Shown: positions 33,284 to 41,605 of the stretch, piece after piece
Layout of the letters: each line of letters starts with the position of its first letter
How positions within the stretch are numbered: position 1 is the first letter of the stretch
Source: an uncultured Flavobacteriaceae bacterium
GTDB lineage: Bacteria > Bacteroidota > Bacteroidia > Flavobacteriales > Flavobacteriaceae
DNA length: 64,000 bases
Reading direction: 5' to 3'
Assembly (NCBI GenBank): GCA_947493535.1
Contig: CANLRK010000004.1
Span: 180,115 to 244,114, forward strand
Notes under the pieces: generated by a model
Database searches by the model: none
What the model was told of the DNA's origin: nothing
The model's input: only the letters and a program-made list of their open reading frames with translations
Made by a program: the position numbers and the translations under genes

Positions 33284-36200
33284 TTATTCTTTGATAATCT
33301 TTTTAGTTGATTTACGCTCATCATCTTCAATTGTCACAAAGTAAACCCCTGAAGCTAATTGTCCTAAATCAACACTTAGGTGATTTATAGAGTGGCGCTT
33401 AGCCATTAACTCATTAGATAACACTCTACCTGAAATATCAAAAATAGAAACTTTAGCGTTAGTCAAATTATTCGAACTTGTAACAAATAGTTTTCCAGTT
33501 GTTGGATTAGGATATATTCTTAAATCATCAAAGGTATTTTCATCAATTCCTAAAGCAGGATCAATATTAACCGTAAAGTTAACAGTTTCAGAAGCTGTAT
33601 TACATTCATTATCAAAATTAGCAACTACTGTCCACGCTCCTTCTACCGCATTATCTGCATCAACAATGGAAGTAAAACTAACAGTATCGGTTGTATAGGT
33701 TGTTCCATTAGGGGCTGTCCAAACTAACCCTCCTGAAAATGTTGTTGGCATATTTAAATCTAAATCAATACCTGGAGCTACATTTATTGTTGAACCATTA
33801 GTAAACGATGTATATGCCCCTGAATTTTCTGCATACTGTGTATCTCCATCGCCAATAATAGGGTTCGTTTCATTTACAATTATATTTACAACTAAATTTT
33901 TACTTGTATCTCCGCCAGGTGTAACTGTAATTGTGTGTGCTCCTGGCGATAAGTTAGACACATTCATAGTAACCAAACCTGTATCACTAATTGTTGTTGG
34001 CGAAAAACTTACTACAGATCCTCCTGGCTGCCCAGAAGCTACAAAACCAGTTGCGGTATTCCATCCGTTTTGAGCATTGAAAACCAAATCAAAATCTACA
34101 TTAGCTCCCTCACAAACTTCTGTAGGTCCTCCTATAGTTAATAAATAATCTGGAGCACAAGCTGCGGGGTTGGTGTAATCGTGCATACCATCAGATGTAC
34201 TTCCGGTACTTCCTTGATTTGCATTAATACCTAAACCTCTTCTAGCAAAAGCTCCCCAAATAGCACATTGATTGGCTCCTGTACCTGACCCAGCAACTCC
34301 ATTACCAAATAATACATCATCAGCTTGTAATATAGCATCTCTTCCATCAACAAAACCTGGATCACAAGCAGTCAACTTCATCGCTTCTACTACTAACTTT
34401 AATGCCACTATATTTCCTTCCGTACCACTTACATCATATATATCTGGATTAAATCCGTGAATTGCAATTAAATCCCATGTTAAATCCCAAAGCATCCCTG
34501 CCCAAACTGAGCCTACTCCATGAGGAACTGTGTAAGTAGCATTAGTCGTATCGGCTCTTAAAGTCTCATAAGTCATCGGGTTATTACTAATATCACCCGA
34601 ATATGGAGCAGGTCGTATTCCTTGACCACTCGGTGACTGCCCTACAACAAAAGTTCCTGTTCCGCTTAATGCTATTCCGTTATCAATGTTTTTCAACAAT
34701 AAAATTTTTCCGATAAAATCAGACCATCCTTCTCCCATTGACTCTACAGCATTCACACACCCAGAGTTAAAACGCCCGCCAATTAATCTAATATTAATTC
34801 CATGACCATATTCATGGGCAACAACTCCATTGTCAAAACTACCATCAGTATTAACAAAAGGTGGTGGTGGTGTTGGCTCATAAAAAGTTGCATTAACAGT
34901 TTCTATACTCATTTGAGCAATTATTGCTTCACCATCTGATTGATTTAAACTATATGCTGGTATTGTTACCGTTCCGTCAGCTGTTGTACCGCCCATCAAA
35001 ACATCACCTGCTTGATTATTAACAATTAGAACAGCTATAGCTCCTTGATTTTGAGCTTTTACCACTTTAGATACAAAAGAACAAGTCCCCCTTCTAATTA
35101 CCGCAATATTTCCATTTAATTGTGCGCCGTTTACAACAAATTCACACCCATCACTTGTTGGATCTACTGTATCTTGAATCAATATTAAATTTGCAGATAA
35201 AGAGCCCGTTGGGGTTACATGACCTGGCGCATCAAAATTATTATCTAACGCTGGGTATACTCCTGACAAAGGAGTATTATTAATCTCAAACAAAGGTCCA
35301 GCGTTAGGATCATAAGCTCCAACATCCCATAAATACATCTGCATTCTTCCGCTAGAACCATCAGGTGGTGATGAAAAGTTAGCATTGTTTAACCCTGAAT
35401 TATCTTGTGCTTCTGCTAAAACTGGGTCTCCAGAAGACCCTCCATTCCCTAAATTGTTTTCTTGAAAATTTCCTGAAGCTTCATCAAAACCATATAAATA
35501 ATATATATCATGTACACTATTACTTATATAAAATAAATTAGTCACTGAAGCGTCTATATATGTATCAGCTGCAACACCTGGCCCTCCGTATGGATAGTCA
35601 AAAACTAAGCCTGATGCACTCTGGCTTGTTGTTGGCCCACTATTATTTGGATTACTAGAATCGTCATAAGCAACTATATTATTCCCTTGAGTTTCAGTAT
35701 AAGATGTACCATCATCATGCCATCCGTTAGGTGATGCTGTTGGATTAGCAGGATTTACTATTAATTCAAAATCTCCATGATTTGGACTCTCAACATAATA
35801 CGGCAAAGCTCTATATGAAGGAACCATCATAGATGTACTAAGTTTTTCTTGTTTTCTTACATCTTGCGCAAAAAAATCAACAACATTAATTTCTTTCTCT
35901 ACATGGTGCTTATGTTGTTTGCTAGTTTCTCCAAAATAACACGAAACTACCCAATCATTTTTACTTATAAATTCACCTGTAGTAGCATCTATTCTTACAT
36001 TCCACCAATTATTCTTTTCCTTTAAGTCTAAATTAACATTCCAAGCTAATTTAACTTCATTTTCATTTATCACTTCATAAATCAACTTTACTTCTATATC
36101 ACTCGCAGCAATATTTGTTTTATCAAAAACTACCTTTTTATCAGTACTACTTTTAACTTTTAAAGCAACATTAGACGATGTAACACTTAAATATTCAAGC

Positions 36201-36571
36201 GCCTTAAAAACCGCGTCTTGAGCCGAAACAAAAGCCGAACTAGAATTTATTTTAGCTTCTAAATTTTTAACAAAATGGATGTTATTTAAATTTGCAACAT
36301 TGTCAGTCACATGTATATTTGCTAAGGCATTTCTTACTTCAACACCTTGATAAGTTTGCACAAGGTAATAATACCACGTATCATTATTTAGTGACGAAGC
36401 GTCACTTTGTACATTCCAATTAGAAATATCATTATGAGTATAACCATTCTTAATTTGCTTATCTAATGTTGCTTGCAATATATTTGCTTCAACATTTTTA
36501 ATTGAGTTTTGTGAAATTGCTAAACTAGTCGATAAAAGCAATAACAACAAAAGAGCGTAATTTTTCTTCAT
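33284..36571 (-). CDS. Secreted M36 (fungalysin-type) metallopeptidase with T9SS sorting domain
   Basis: The protein has 1095 residues. After a signal peptide (1-20) comes a propeptide with FTP/PepSY-like repeats to about 210. The catalytic M36 domain carries H-E-Y-G-H near residue 585, with the third zinc ligand Glu in V-E-S-M-G-E-G-W-S-D-F about 28 residues later. A PA domain (V-V-N-G-A-Q-L-N-G-N-I-A-V-I-R-R-G-T-C-S-F) is inserted before it. Two Ig/PKD-like units follow the catalytic domain. The last 75 residues (I-Y-P-N-P-T-T-G-K-L to K-K-I-I-K-E) are a type A T9SS sorting domain, so it is displayed on or released from the cell surface. It degrades external protein for nutrition. Confidence 0.93.
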   Translation of the reverse strand: MKKNYALLLLLLLSTSLAISQNSIKNVEANILQATLDKQIKNGYTHNDISNWNVQSDASSLNNDTWYYYLVQTYQGVEVRNALANIHVTDNVANLNNIHFVKNLEAKINSSSAFVSAQDAVFKALEYLSVTSSNVALKVKSSTDKKVVFDKTNIAASDIEVKLIYEVINENEVKLAWNVNLDLKEKNNWWNVRIDATTGEFISKNDWVVSCYFGETSKQHKHHVEKEINVVDFFAQDVRKQEKLSTSMMVPSYRALPYYVESPNHGDFELIVNPANPTASPNGWHDDGTSYTETQGNNIVAYDDSSNPNNSGPTTSQSASGLVFDYPYGGPGVAADTYIDASVTNLFYISNSVHDIYYLYGFDEASGNFQENNLGNGGSSGDPVLAEAQDNSGLNNANFSSPPDGSSGRMQMYLWDVGAYDPNAGPLFEINNTPLSGVYPALDNNFDAPGHVTPTGSLSANLILIQDTVDPTSDGCEFVVNGAQLNGNIAVIRRGTCSFVSKVVKAQNQGAIAVLIVNNQAGDVLMGGTTADGTVTIPAYSLNQSDGEAIIAQMSIETVNATFYEPTPPPPFVNTDGSFDNGVVAHEYGHGINIRLIGGRFNSGCVNAVESMGEGWSDFIGKILLLKNIDNGIALSGTGTFVVGQSPSGQGIRPAPYSGDISNNPMTYETLRADTTNATYTVPHGVGSVWAGMLWDLTWDLIAIHGFNPDIYDVSGTEGNIVALKLVVEAMKLTACDPGFVDGRDAILQADDVLFGNGVAGSGTGANQCAIWGAFARRGLGINANQGSTGSTSDGMHDYTNPAACAPDYLLTIGGPTEVCEGANVDFDLVFNAQNGWNTATGFVASGQPGGSVVSFSPTTISDTGLVTMNVSNLSPGAHTITVTPGGDTSKNLVVNIIVNETNPIIGDGDTQYAENSGAYTSFTNGSTINVAPGIDLDLNMPTTFSGGLVWTAPNGTTYTTDTVSFTSIVDADNAVEGAWTVVANFDNECNTASETVNFTVNIDPALGIDENTFDDLRIYPNPTTGKLFVTSSNNLTNAKVSIFDISGRVLSNELMAKRHSINHLSVDLGQLASGVYFVTIEDDERKSTKKIIKE

Positions 36572-36672
36572 GTTAATTAGGGTTATTTTTTTAGACGGCT
36601 AAATATACAAAAAAAACTAACATTGAGTTAGTTATAAACATTGGTTCAATATACTAACTCAAATAATACTTG

Positions 36673-36680
36673 TACCTTTG
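36673..36680 (+). promoter_or_regulatory. Promoter -7 element of the hydroxyacid dehydrogenase gene
   Basis: TACCTTTG matches TAnnTTTG, 22 nt before the start codon. No TTG at the usual -33 spacing is obvious. Confidence 0.6.
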
Positions 36681-36702
36681 AGTTATAAATTTTCAGCATT
36701 CA

Positions 36703-37638
36703 ATGAATATATTACATTTAGATTCTAATCATGAGATTTTAATTGAGCAATTACAAAAACTCGGCCATACAAACAGTGAAGATTACACCTCAACTAAACA
36801 GGAAATAGAACTAAAAATTCACCAATTTGAAGGTATCGTTATACGTAGTAGATTTAAAATAGACAAGCAATTTATTGATAAAGCTACAAGACTAAAATTT
36901 ATTGCACGTGTTGGTGCTGGGCTAGAAAGTATTGATGTTGATTATGCTGCATCAAAAAACATCCAGCTAATTGCTGCACCGGAAGGCAATAGGAATGCTG
37001 TAGGAGAACATGCTCTAGGAATGCTTTTATCCTTATTTAATAATTTAAACAAAGTACATCATGAAATTAAAGATGGCAAATGGTTGCGTGAAGAAAATAG
37101 AGGACATGAACTTGATGGTAAAACTGTTGGATTAATTGGCTATGGAAACATGGGAAAATCTTTTGCTAAAAAATTGCGTGGTTTTGATGTAACCGTTATT
37201 TGCTATGATATTAAAGCTAATGTTTCCGATGAAAACTGCCAACAGGTCAGTTTAGAAGAGTTATGGAAAAAAACAGATGTGTTGAGTATTCATACGCCAT
37301 TCAACGAATTATCTCATGAAATGATTAACCGTGATTTTATAAACAACTTTAAAAAACCTTTCTGGTTTATTAATACTGCAAGAGGATCAGCTGTTGTTAC
37401 TAATCATTTAACAGAGGCACTTAAACAAGGAAAAATTCTTGGAGCTGGATTAGATGTTTTGGAATATGAAAAATCTTCTTTTGAAAATTTATTCGAAAAT
37501 AACCAGTTACCCGAAGCTTTTGAGTACTTAATTAATGCAGATAATGTAATTCTTTCTCCACATGTAGCTGGTTGGACAATTGAAAGTAAAAAGAAACTTG
37601 CCGAAACAATTGTTTCAAAAATTAAAAAACATTTTTGA
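36703..37638 (+). CDS. D-isomer-specific 2-hydroxyacid dehydrogenase
   Basis: The 311-residue NAD-dependent enzyme shows the family layout. It contains I-A-R-V-G-A-G-L-E-S near residue 66-75, the nucleotide-binding G-L-I-G-Y-G-N-M-G-K-S near 143, the S-I-H-T-P-F-N and N-T-A-R-G-S-A-V blocks with the conserved Arg, and the catalytic-type S-P-H-V-A-G-W near 286-292 with Glu in G-L-D-V-L-E. It reduces a 2-keto acid or oxidises a D-2-hydroxy acid. Phosphoglycerate dehydrogenase, glyoxylate reductase or lactate dehydrogenase functions cannot be separated by eye; no ACT domain is present. Divergent from the M36 gene. Confidence 0.88.
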   Translation: MNILHLDSNHEILIEQLQKLGHTNSEDYTSTKQEIELKIHQFEGIVIRSRFKIDKQFIDKATRLKFIARVGAGLESIDVDYAASKNIQLIAAPEGNRNAVGEHALGMLLSLFNNLNKVHHEIKDGKWLREENRGHELDGKTVGLIGYGNMGKSFAKKLRGFDVTVICYDIKANVSDENCQQVSLEELWKKTDVLSIHTPFNELSHEMINRDFINNFKKPFWFINTARGSAVVTNHLTEALKQGKILGAGLDVLEYEKSSFENLFENNQLPEAFEYLINADNVILSPHVAGWTIESKKKLAETIVSKIKKHF

Positions 37639-37687
37639 TTGCTAAACTTTAATACTAAATTTAATACCTGAATTTTTAAGCTAAAAA

Positions 37688-38074
37688 ATGAAAAAAAGAG
37701 TAACAGGTATTGGTGGTATTTTTTTTAAATCTGAAAACCCCGATACAGCAAAAGAATGGTACAAAAACCATTTAGGATTCAATACAGATGATTATGGTTG
37801 TACCTTTTGGTGGAAAGATCAAAAAGGAAATGATGCAAGTACTCAATGGAGCCCATTTAAAAAAGACACATCCTATTTTGAGCCTAGTCATAAAGAATAT
37901 ATGTTTAACTTTAGAGTCGAAAACTTAGAAGAACTAATTAAAACTTTAAAAAAAGAAGGCGTTACTGTAGTTGGAGAAATTGAAACCTATGATTATGGTA
38001 AATTTGGATGGATTATGGATCCTGACGGAAACAAAATTGAACTTTGGGAACCTATTGATAAAGCCTTTAAATAA
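37688..38074 (+). CDS. VOC family (glyoxalase-like) protein
   Basis: The 128-residue protein consists of the two beta-alpha-beta modules of the vicinal oxygen chelate fold: F-F-K-S-E-N-P-D-T-A-K-E-W-Y-K-N-H-L-G-F at the start, F-N-F-R-V-E-N-L-E-E-L-I-K-T-L in the middle, and the closing G-W-I-M-D-P-D-G-N-K-I-E-L-W-E, whose last Glu is a common metal ligand. Members include glyoxalases, dioxygenases and resistance proteins; the reaction cannot be assigned. It follows the dehydrogenase by 50 nt and precedes the TM2 gene by ten, suggesting one transcript. Confidence 0.87.
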   Translation: MKKRVTGIGGIFFKSENPDTAKEWYKNHLGFNTDDYGCTFWWKDQKGNDASTQWSPFKKDTSYFEPSHKEYMFNFRVENLEELIKTLKKEGVTVVGEIETYDYGKFGWIMDPDGNKIELWEPIDKAFK

Positions 38075-38083
38075 AATAATTTT

Positions 38084-38374
38084 ATGGAAATTGTTGACGA
38101 AAATGGAAACCCTATACCCAACCCAAGTACCATGGAAAGTAAAAGGGTAATCGCTGGTATTTTAGGAATACTTTTAGGGCCTTTTGGCTTACATAAGTTT
38201 GTGCTTGGTTATACTAAAGAAGGTTTAATTATGCTACTGGTTTCTTTTTTAACTTGTGGAATAGGAGCTATAGTTATGGAAATAATAGGCTTAATTGAGG
38301 GGATTATTTACCTCACTAAATCCGATGAAGAATTTATTGAACTCTATCAAGTAAATCAAAAAGGCTGGTTTTAA
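38084..38374 (+). CDS. TM2 domain protein
   Basis: The gene encodes 96 residues. After a polar start the TM2 signature appears: V-I-A-G-I-L-G-I-L-L-G-P-F-G-L-H-K-F-V-L-G, a short turn, then two helices with T-C-G-I-G-A-I-V-M-E. This is a two-helix membrane domain found in bacteria and animals; its bacterial function is unclear. Last gene of a small three-gene run, closed by a hairpin. Confidence 0.87.
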   Translation: MEIVDENGNPIPNPSTMESKRVIAGILGILLGPFGLHKFVLGYTKEGLIMLLVSFLTCGIGAIVMEIIGLIEGIIYLTKSDEEFIELYQVNQKGWF

Positions 38375-38380
38375 TTATAT

Positions 38381-38411
38381 AAAACTCATTTTTTTCATGA
38401 ATGAGTTTTTT
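38381..38411. terminator. Terminator after the TM2 gene
   Basis: AAAACTCATT (38381-38390) pairs with AATGAGTTTT (38400-38409), with a T-run after it. It separates this run from the arsR operon. Confidence 0.8.
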
Positions 38412-38429
38412 AATACTACATATTATCGT

Positions 38430-38443
38430 AATATTGCAATATT
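38430..38443. promoter_or_regulatory. Candidate ArsR operator
   Basis: AATATTGCAATATT is a perfect 14-bp palindrome 12 bases before the arsR-like start codon. ArsR/SmtB repressors usually bind such AT-rich palindromes over their own promoter, so autoregulation is likely. Confidence 0.6.
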
Positions 38444-38455
38444 AAAATATATTGT

Positions 38456-38779
38456 ATGGGAATCACAAAAACTTCAATTTTCAGTAACAAACAAAACGAT
38501 CTAGCTATAATATTTAAAGTTTTAGGTCACCCTGCAAGAATTGCAATACTAGAGTATATAAGCAACCAACACTCATGCATTTGTAATGATATTGTTGAAG
38601 AAATTGGTTTGGCGCAAGCAACCATATCTCAACATTTGAAAGAACTCAAAAAAATAAATTTAATACAAGGCGAAATAGATGGAAAAAAATTGTGCTACTG
38701 TATTAATGTTGATCAATGGAATAATATTAAAACACAACTAGATTACTTTTTTCAAAACACGAAACAAAACTGTTGTTAA
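38456..38779 (+). CDS. ArsR/SmtB family metal-sensing repressor
   Basis: The 107-residue winged-helix protein contains L-G-H-P-A-R-I-A-I-L-E-Y-I near residue 23 and the recognition helix Q-A-T-I-S-Q-H-L-K-E-L. A C-x-C pair (C41, C43) sits in the helix where ArsR senses arsenite. A further C-x-C (L-C-Y-C) lies in the wing and the protein ends N-C-C. It likely represses its own three-gene operon and releases DNA when it binds arsenite or another thiophilic ion. A perfect palindrome just upstream is the probable operator. Confidence 0.9.
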   Translation: MGITKTSIFSNKQNDLAIIFKVLGHPARIAILEYISNQHSCICNDIVEEIGLAQATISQHLKELKKINLIQGEIDGKKLCYCINVDQWNNIKTQLDYFFQNTKQNCC

Positions 38780-38791
38780 AATACGTACATA

Positions 38792-39268
38792 ATGAAAACA
38801 CAAGAATTTTTATCGCTATTAGAAAAACATAAAGAAAAAGCTTTATTGTTTCAATATGCAGAAAATCTGATTGTCGGAGCAAACTATCATATCACAGAAG
38901 TAAAGCATATCACTATTGATTCTGTTGATTGTGGCGCACAAAAAAACAGCTGGAAAGAAACTATTATCCAACTATGGGAAAGCCCTGATGAATTAGGAAA
39001 AACCGAATTCATGTCTGTGTTTAAAGCGTTATCTATTTTAAAAAAAGTTGGAAAAATAAAGCAATATGTGTTTGATGCTGAAGTAAAAATAGAATATAGC
39101 AACGCTATGTTTCATACTGCTCAGTTATATATAAATGATTATGAAATAAAATCAAATAACCTCATTATAAAACTAGCAGTAGCAAAAACTGATTGCAAAG
39201 CAAAAGAAATATGCGGAATTACAGAAGTTCCAGAAAATATCTGTGCACCCAATTCAGGATGCTGTTAA
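38792..39268 (+). CDS. DUF6428 family protein
   Basis: The 158-residue protein matches the small cytosolic family (DUF6428) found beside arsR in Bacteroidota. Visible blocks are T-E-V-K-H-I-T-I-D-S-V-D-C-G-A near residue 35-49, W-K-E-T-I-I-Q-L-W near 54, and a Cys-rich tail (D-C-K-A-K-E-I-C-G, N-S-G-C-C). The tail cysteines could bind arsenite or another soft metal. Spacing of 12-13 nt to both neighbours supports one operon. Role in arsenic handling is inference from context. Confidence 0.75.
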   Translation: MKTQEFLSLLEKHKEKALLFQYAENLIVGANYHITEVKHITIDSVDCGAQKNSWKETIIQLWESPDELGKTEFMSVFKALSILKKVGKIKQYVFDAEVKIEYSNAMFHTAQLYINDYEIKSNNLIIKLAVAKTDCKAKEICGITEVPENICAPNSGCC

Positions 39269-39280
39269 ACAATAAAAATT

Positions 39281-39700
39281 ATGAAAAATATTTTAGTTCT
39301 TTGTACAGGAAACTCTTGCCGAAGTCAAATGGCACATGGCTACCTAAATCATTTTTGCAATCAGAAAGCAACAATATTTAGTGCTGGTATTGAAACTCAT
39401 GGCGTTAATCCAAGAGCTATAGCCATCATGAAAGCAGACAATATTGATATAGCTCACCACAGTTCTAATTTAGTAACTGAATATGATAATATTTCCTTTG
39501 ACTATATTATTACGGTATGTGATCATGCCAACGAAAACTGTCCATTTATTCCAAGTAAAAAAGCAGTGCGAATACATCAAAACTTTTTTGACCCATCAAA
39601 AGTTGTTGGTTCTGAAAAAGAAATACATCAAGCCTTTACAAAAGCTAGAAACGAAATAAAGAATTTTTGCGAAAATTTTGTAGCAAAAAACTTGTCGTAA
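39281..39700 (+). CDS. Low-molecular-weight phosphatase / arsenate reductase-like protein
   Basis: The 139-residue protein has the P-loop C-T-G-N-S-C-R (C8 to R14, CX5R) of low-molecular-weight tyrosine phosphatases and thioredoxin-coupled arsenate reductases, followed by S-Q-M-A-H-G-Y. A second Cys pair (V-C-D-H-A-N-E-N-C) near residue 81-88 fits the resolving cysteines of ArsC, and D-P-S near 105 the family's Asp loop. Arsenate reduction is likely, given the arsR neighbour. No arsenite efflux pump is present in the window. Converges with the acyltransferase gene. Confidence 0.83.
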   Translation: MKNILVLCTGNSCRSQMAHGYLNHFCNQKATIFSAGIETHGVNPRAIAIMKADNIDIAHHSSNLVTEYDNISFDYIITVCDHANENCPFIPSKKAVRIHQNFFDPSKVVGSEKEIHQAFTKARNEIKNFCENFVAKNLS

Positions 39701-39713
39701 TATTTATGGAGAA

Positions 39714-41537
39714 CTAACTGTTGTTGTTTTCCATAAATTTTCGTTCTAATTCTGCCTGAAACTCCTCCATAACCGGACGAACTGTGCTTTCTGGCAAATC
39801 AGCAATTTTTATATACATTAATCCGTCTACAGCATTATTAAATAGCGGGTCTACATTAAAAGCAATTACTTTAGCATTTTGCTTAATGTATTTTTTTAAT
39901 AGTACTGGTACACGCAGTCCCGATTCCAACTCATCAATTATACGATCAAATTTATTTAAATCCGCTTTCGTCTCATCAAAAACAAAATCCTTGTCTGCAT
40001 CTTTAAGTTGCACCTTAAATTCTTTTTTAGGTCGTACATATTGTGCTATATACGGGTCATAATAATGAGATTTCATAAATTCAATCATCAGTGATTTTGA
40101 AAACGATGAAAACTGATTACTAATACTCACACCACCTATTAAAAATTTGTGTTCTGGAAAGCGTAACGTAGTATGAACAATCCCTTTCCATAATAAAAAT
40201 AAAGGCATTGGTTTCTGCTGGTATTCTTTTATAATAAAGGCACGCCCCATTTCAATAGATTCACTCATCATGGTATGCAGCTCTGGTTCAAACCTAAATA
40301 AATCTTGAAGGTAAAAACCATCAATACCATATTTTGCAAAAATTTTAGACCCCAAGCCCATTCTATATGCTCCTGCAATTTTTTTTGTAGCATTATCCCA
40401 TAAAAACATATGATGATAATAGCTATCAAAAACATCTAAATCAAATGCATTGTTAGTTCCTTCACCTATTTCTCTAAAGGTAATTTCTCGAAGTCTTCCC
40501 AGCTCTTTTAAAATATTCGGAATTTTATCTGCAGAGACCAAAAAAACCTCATAATTTTTACTCTCTAATAATCTGCAATCATAGCCTCGTAAATTGTCTA
40601 CTTCTTTTTCAATCAGTTCTGCACTTACTGACAATGCAATCTTTTTTGGACTAGAAGGCGGAGTTATTGTTTTTTTTATGGTAGATGTGGCCACTTGTTT
40701 TAATGACGCTTGTTTTTTATGGTAAGGGTTAGCAAGCATATAGGTTTTCTTTCTGATAAAACTAGTAAACCCTTCTAAGTCGGTATATTCATTTTGGTCT
40801 TTAACCTGTATCGGCTTTCCTATTCTTATTTTTACAACCCTATGTTTTTGACTAAGCATTTCTGAGGGCAATTTTGCAGAACGTAGCACACCACTTAAAC
40901 TTGCCAATCTATAAAACCAACTACTGTTTTTGGCATGAAAATATATTGGTAAAATAGGCACTTGAGCCTTTTGAATCAACTTCATTGCTGATGGCTCCCA
41001 GGCTTTATCAACAATTAGCCCTTCGCTTTTATACGTCGAAACTTCTCCAGCCGGAAACACTCCTAGAGCGGCATCGTTTCTTAAATGAGAAATAGCTTGC
41101 TTAAAACCACCTACGCTTGACTTTACATCCTTCCTATCTTCAAAAGGATTTACTGGCATGATGTAAGGTTTTAATGGCTCTATTCTATGTAACAAAAAAT
41201 TAGCTATTATCTTATAATCGCTACGGTGTTCTAAAATCAACTTTAGTAATAAAATACCATCTATACCTCCTAATGGATGATTAGAAACTGTAATGAACGA
41301 CCCCGTTTTAGGTATTCTCTTTAAATCTTCTTCGGGTATTTCATATTTAATTTGGAATTCTCCTAAGATTGCTGTTAAAAATGAAATATCTGTTAAATGT
41401 TTGTGCTTATTGTAGATTTTATTCAGCCTATCAATTCTAAGAATCTTAATTAAAATCCAGCCTACAAATACCCCTACAAACCCTAACTTGTCTATGTTTA
41501 TGGCTTTTGCCAATTCTTTTGATGTTACTAACCCCAT
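39714..41537 (-). CDS. Bifunctional acyltransferase (PlsC-like plus GNAT-like), OlsF-type
   Basis: The protein has 607 residues. The N-terminal half is a PlsC/lysophospholipid acyltransferase (S-N-H-P-L-G-G-I-D near 81-89 in place of the NHxxxxD box, and F-P-A-G-E-V-S near 160). The C-terminal half (from about 320) is a GNAT-like N-acyltransferase similar to those making ornithine lipids (R-E-I-T-F-R-E-I-G-E-G-T, Y-Y-H-H-M-F-L-W-D, E-M-G-R-A-F-I). This fused order matches OlsF, which makes ornithine lipids by N- then O-acylation and is known from Flavobacterium and Serratia. Glycine- or serine-type aminolipids are an alternative product. Membrane-associated. Confidence 0.82.
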   Translation of the reverse strand: MGLVTSKELAKAINIDKLGFVGVFVGWILIKILRIDRLNKIYNKHKHLTDISFLTAILGEFQIKYEIPEEDLKRIPKTGSFITVSNHPLGGIDGILLLKLILEHRSDYKIIANFLLHRIEPLKPYIMPVNPFEDRKDVKSSVGGFKQAISHLRNDAALGVFPAGEVSTYKSEGLIVDKAWEPSAMKLIQKAQVPILPIYFHAKNSSWFYRLASLSGVLRSAKLPSEMLSQKHRVVKIRIGKPIQVKDQNEYTDLEGFTSFIRKKTYMLANPYHKKQASLKQVATSTIKKTITPPSSPKKIALSVSAELIEKEVDNLRGYDCRLLESKNYEVFLVSADKIPNILKELGRLREITFREIGEGTNNAFDLDVFDSYYHHMFLWDNATKKIAGAYRMGLGSKIFAKYGIDGFYLQDLFRFEPELHTMMSESIEMGRAFIIKEYQQKPMPLFLLWKGIVHTTLRFPEHKFLIGGVSISNQFSSFSKSLMIEFMKSHYYDPYIAQYVRPKKEFKVQLKDADKDFVFDETKADLNKFDRIIDELESGLRVPVLLKKYIKQNAKVIAFNVDPLFNNAVDGLMYIKIADLPESTVRPVMEEFQAELERKFMENNNS

Positions 41538-41605
41538 AAATATTCAACTATGGCCATACTTCAAATGTACTTAAAAATTACAGTTTTAGCTATTCGCAGC
41601 AATAA

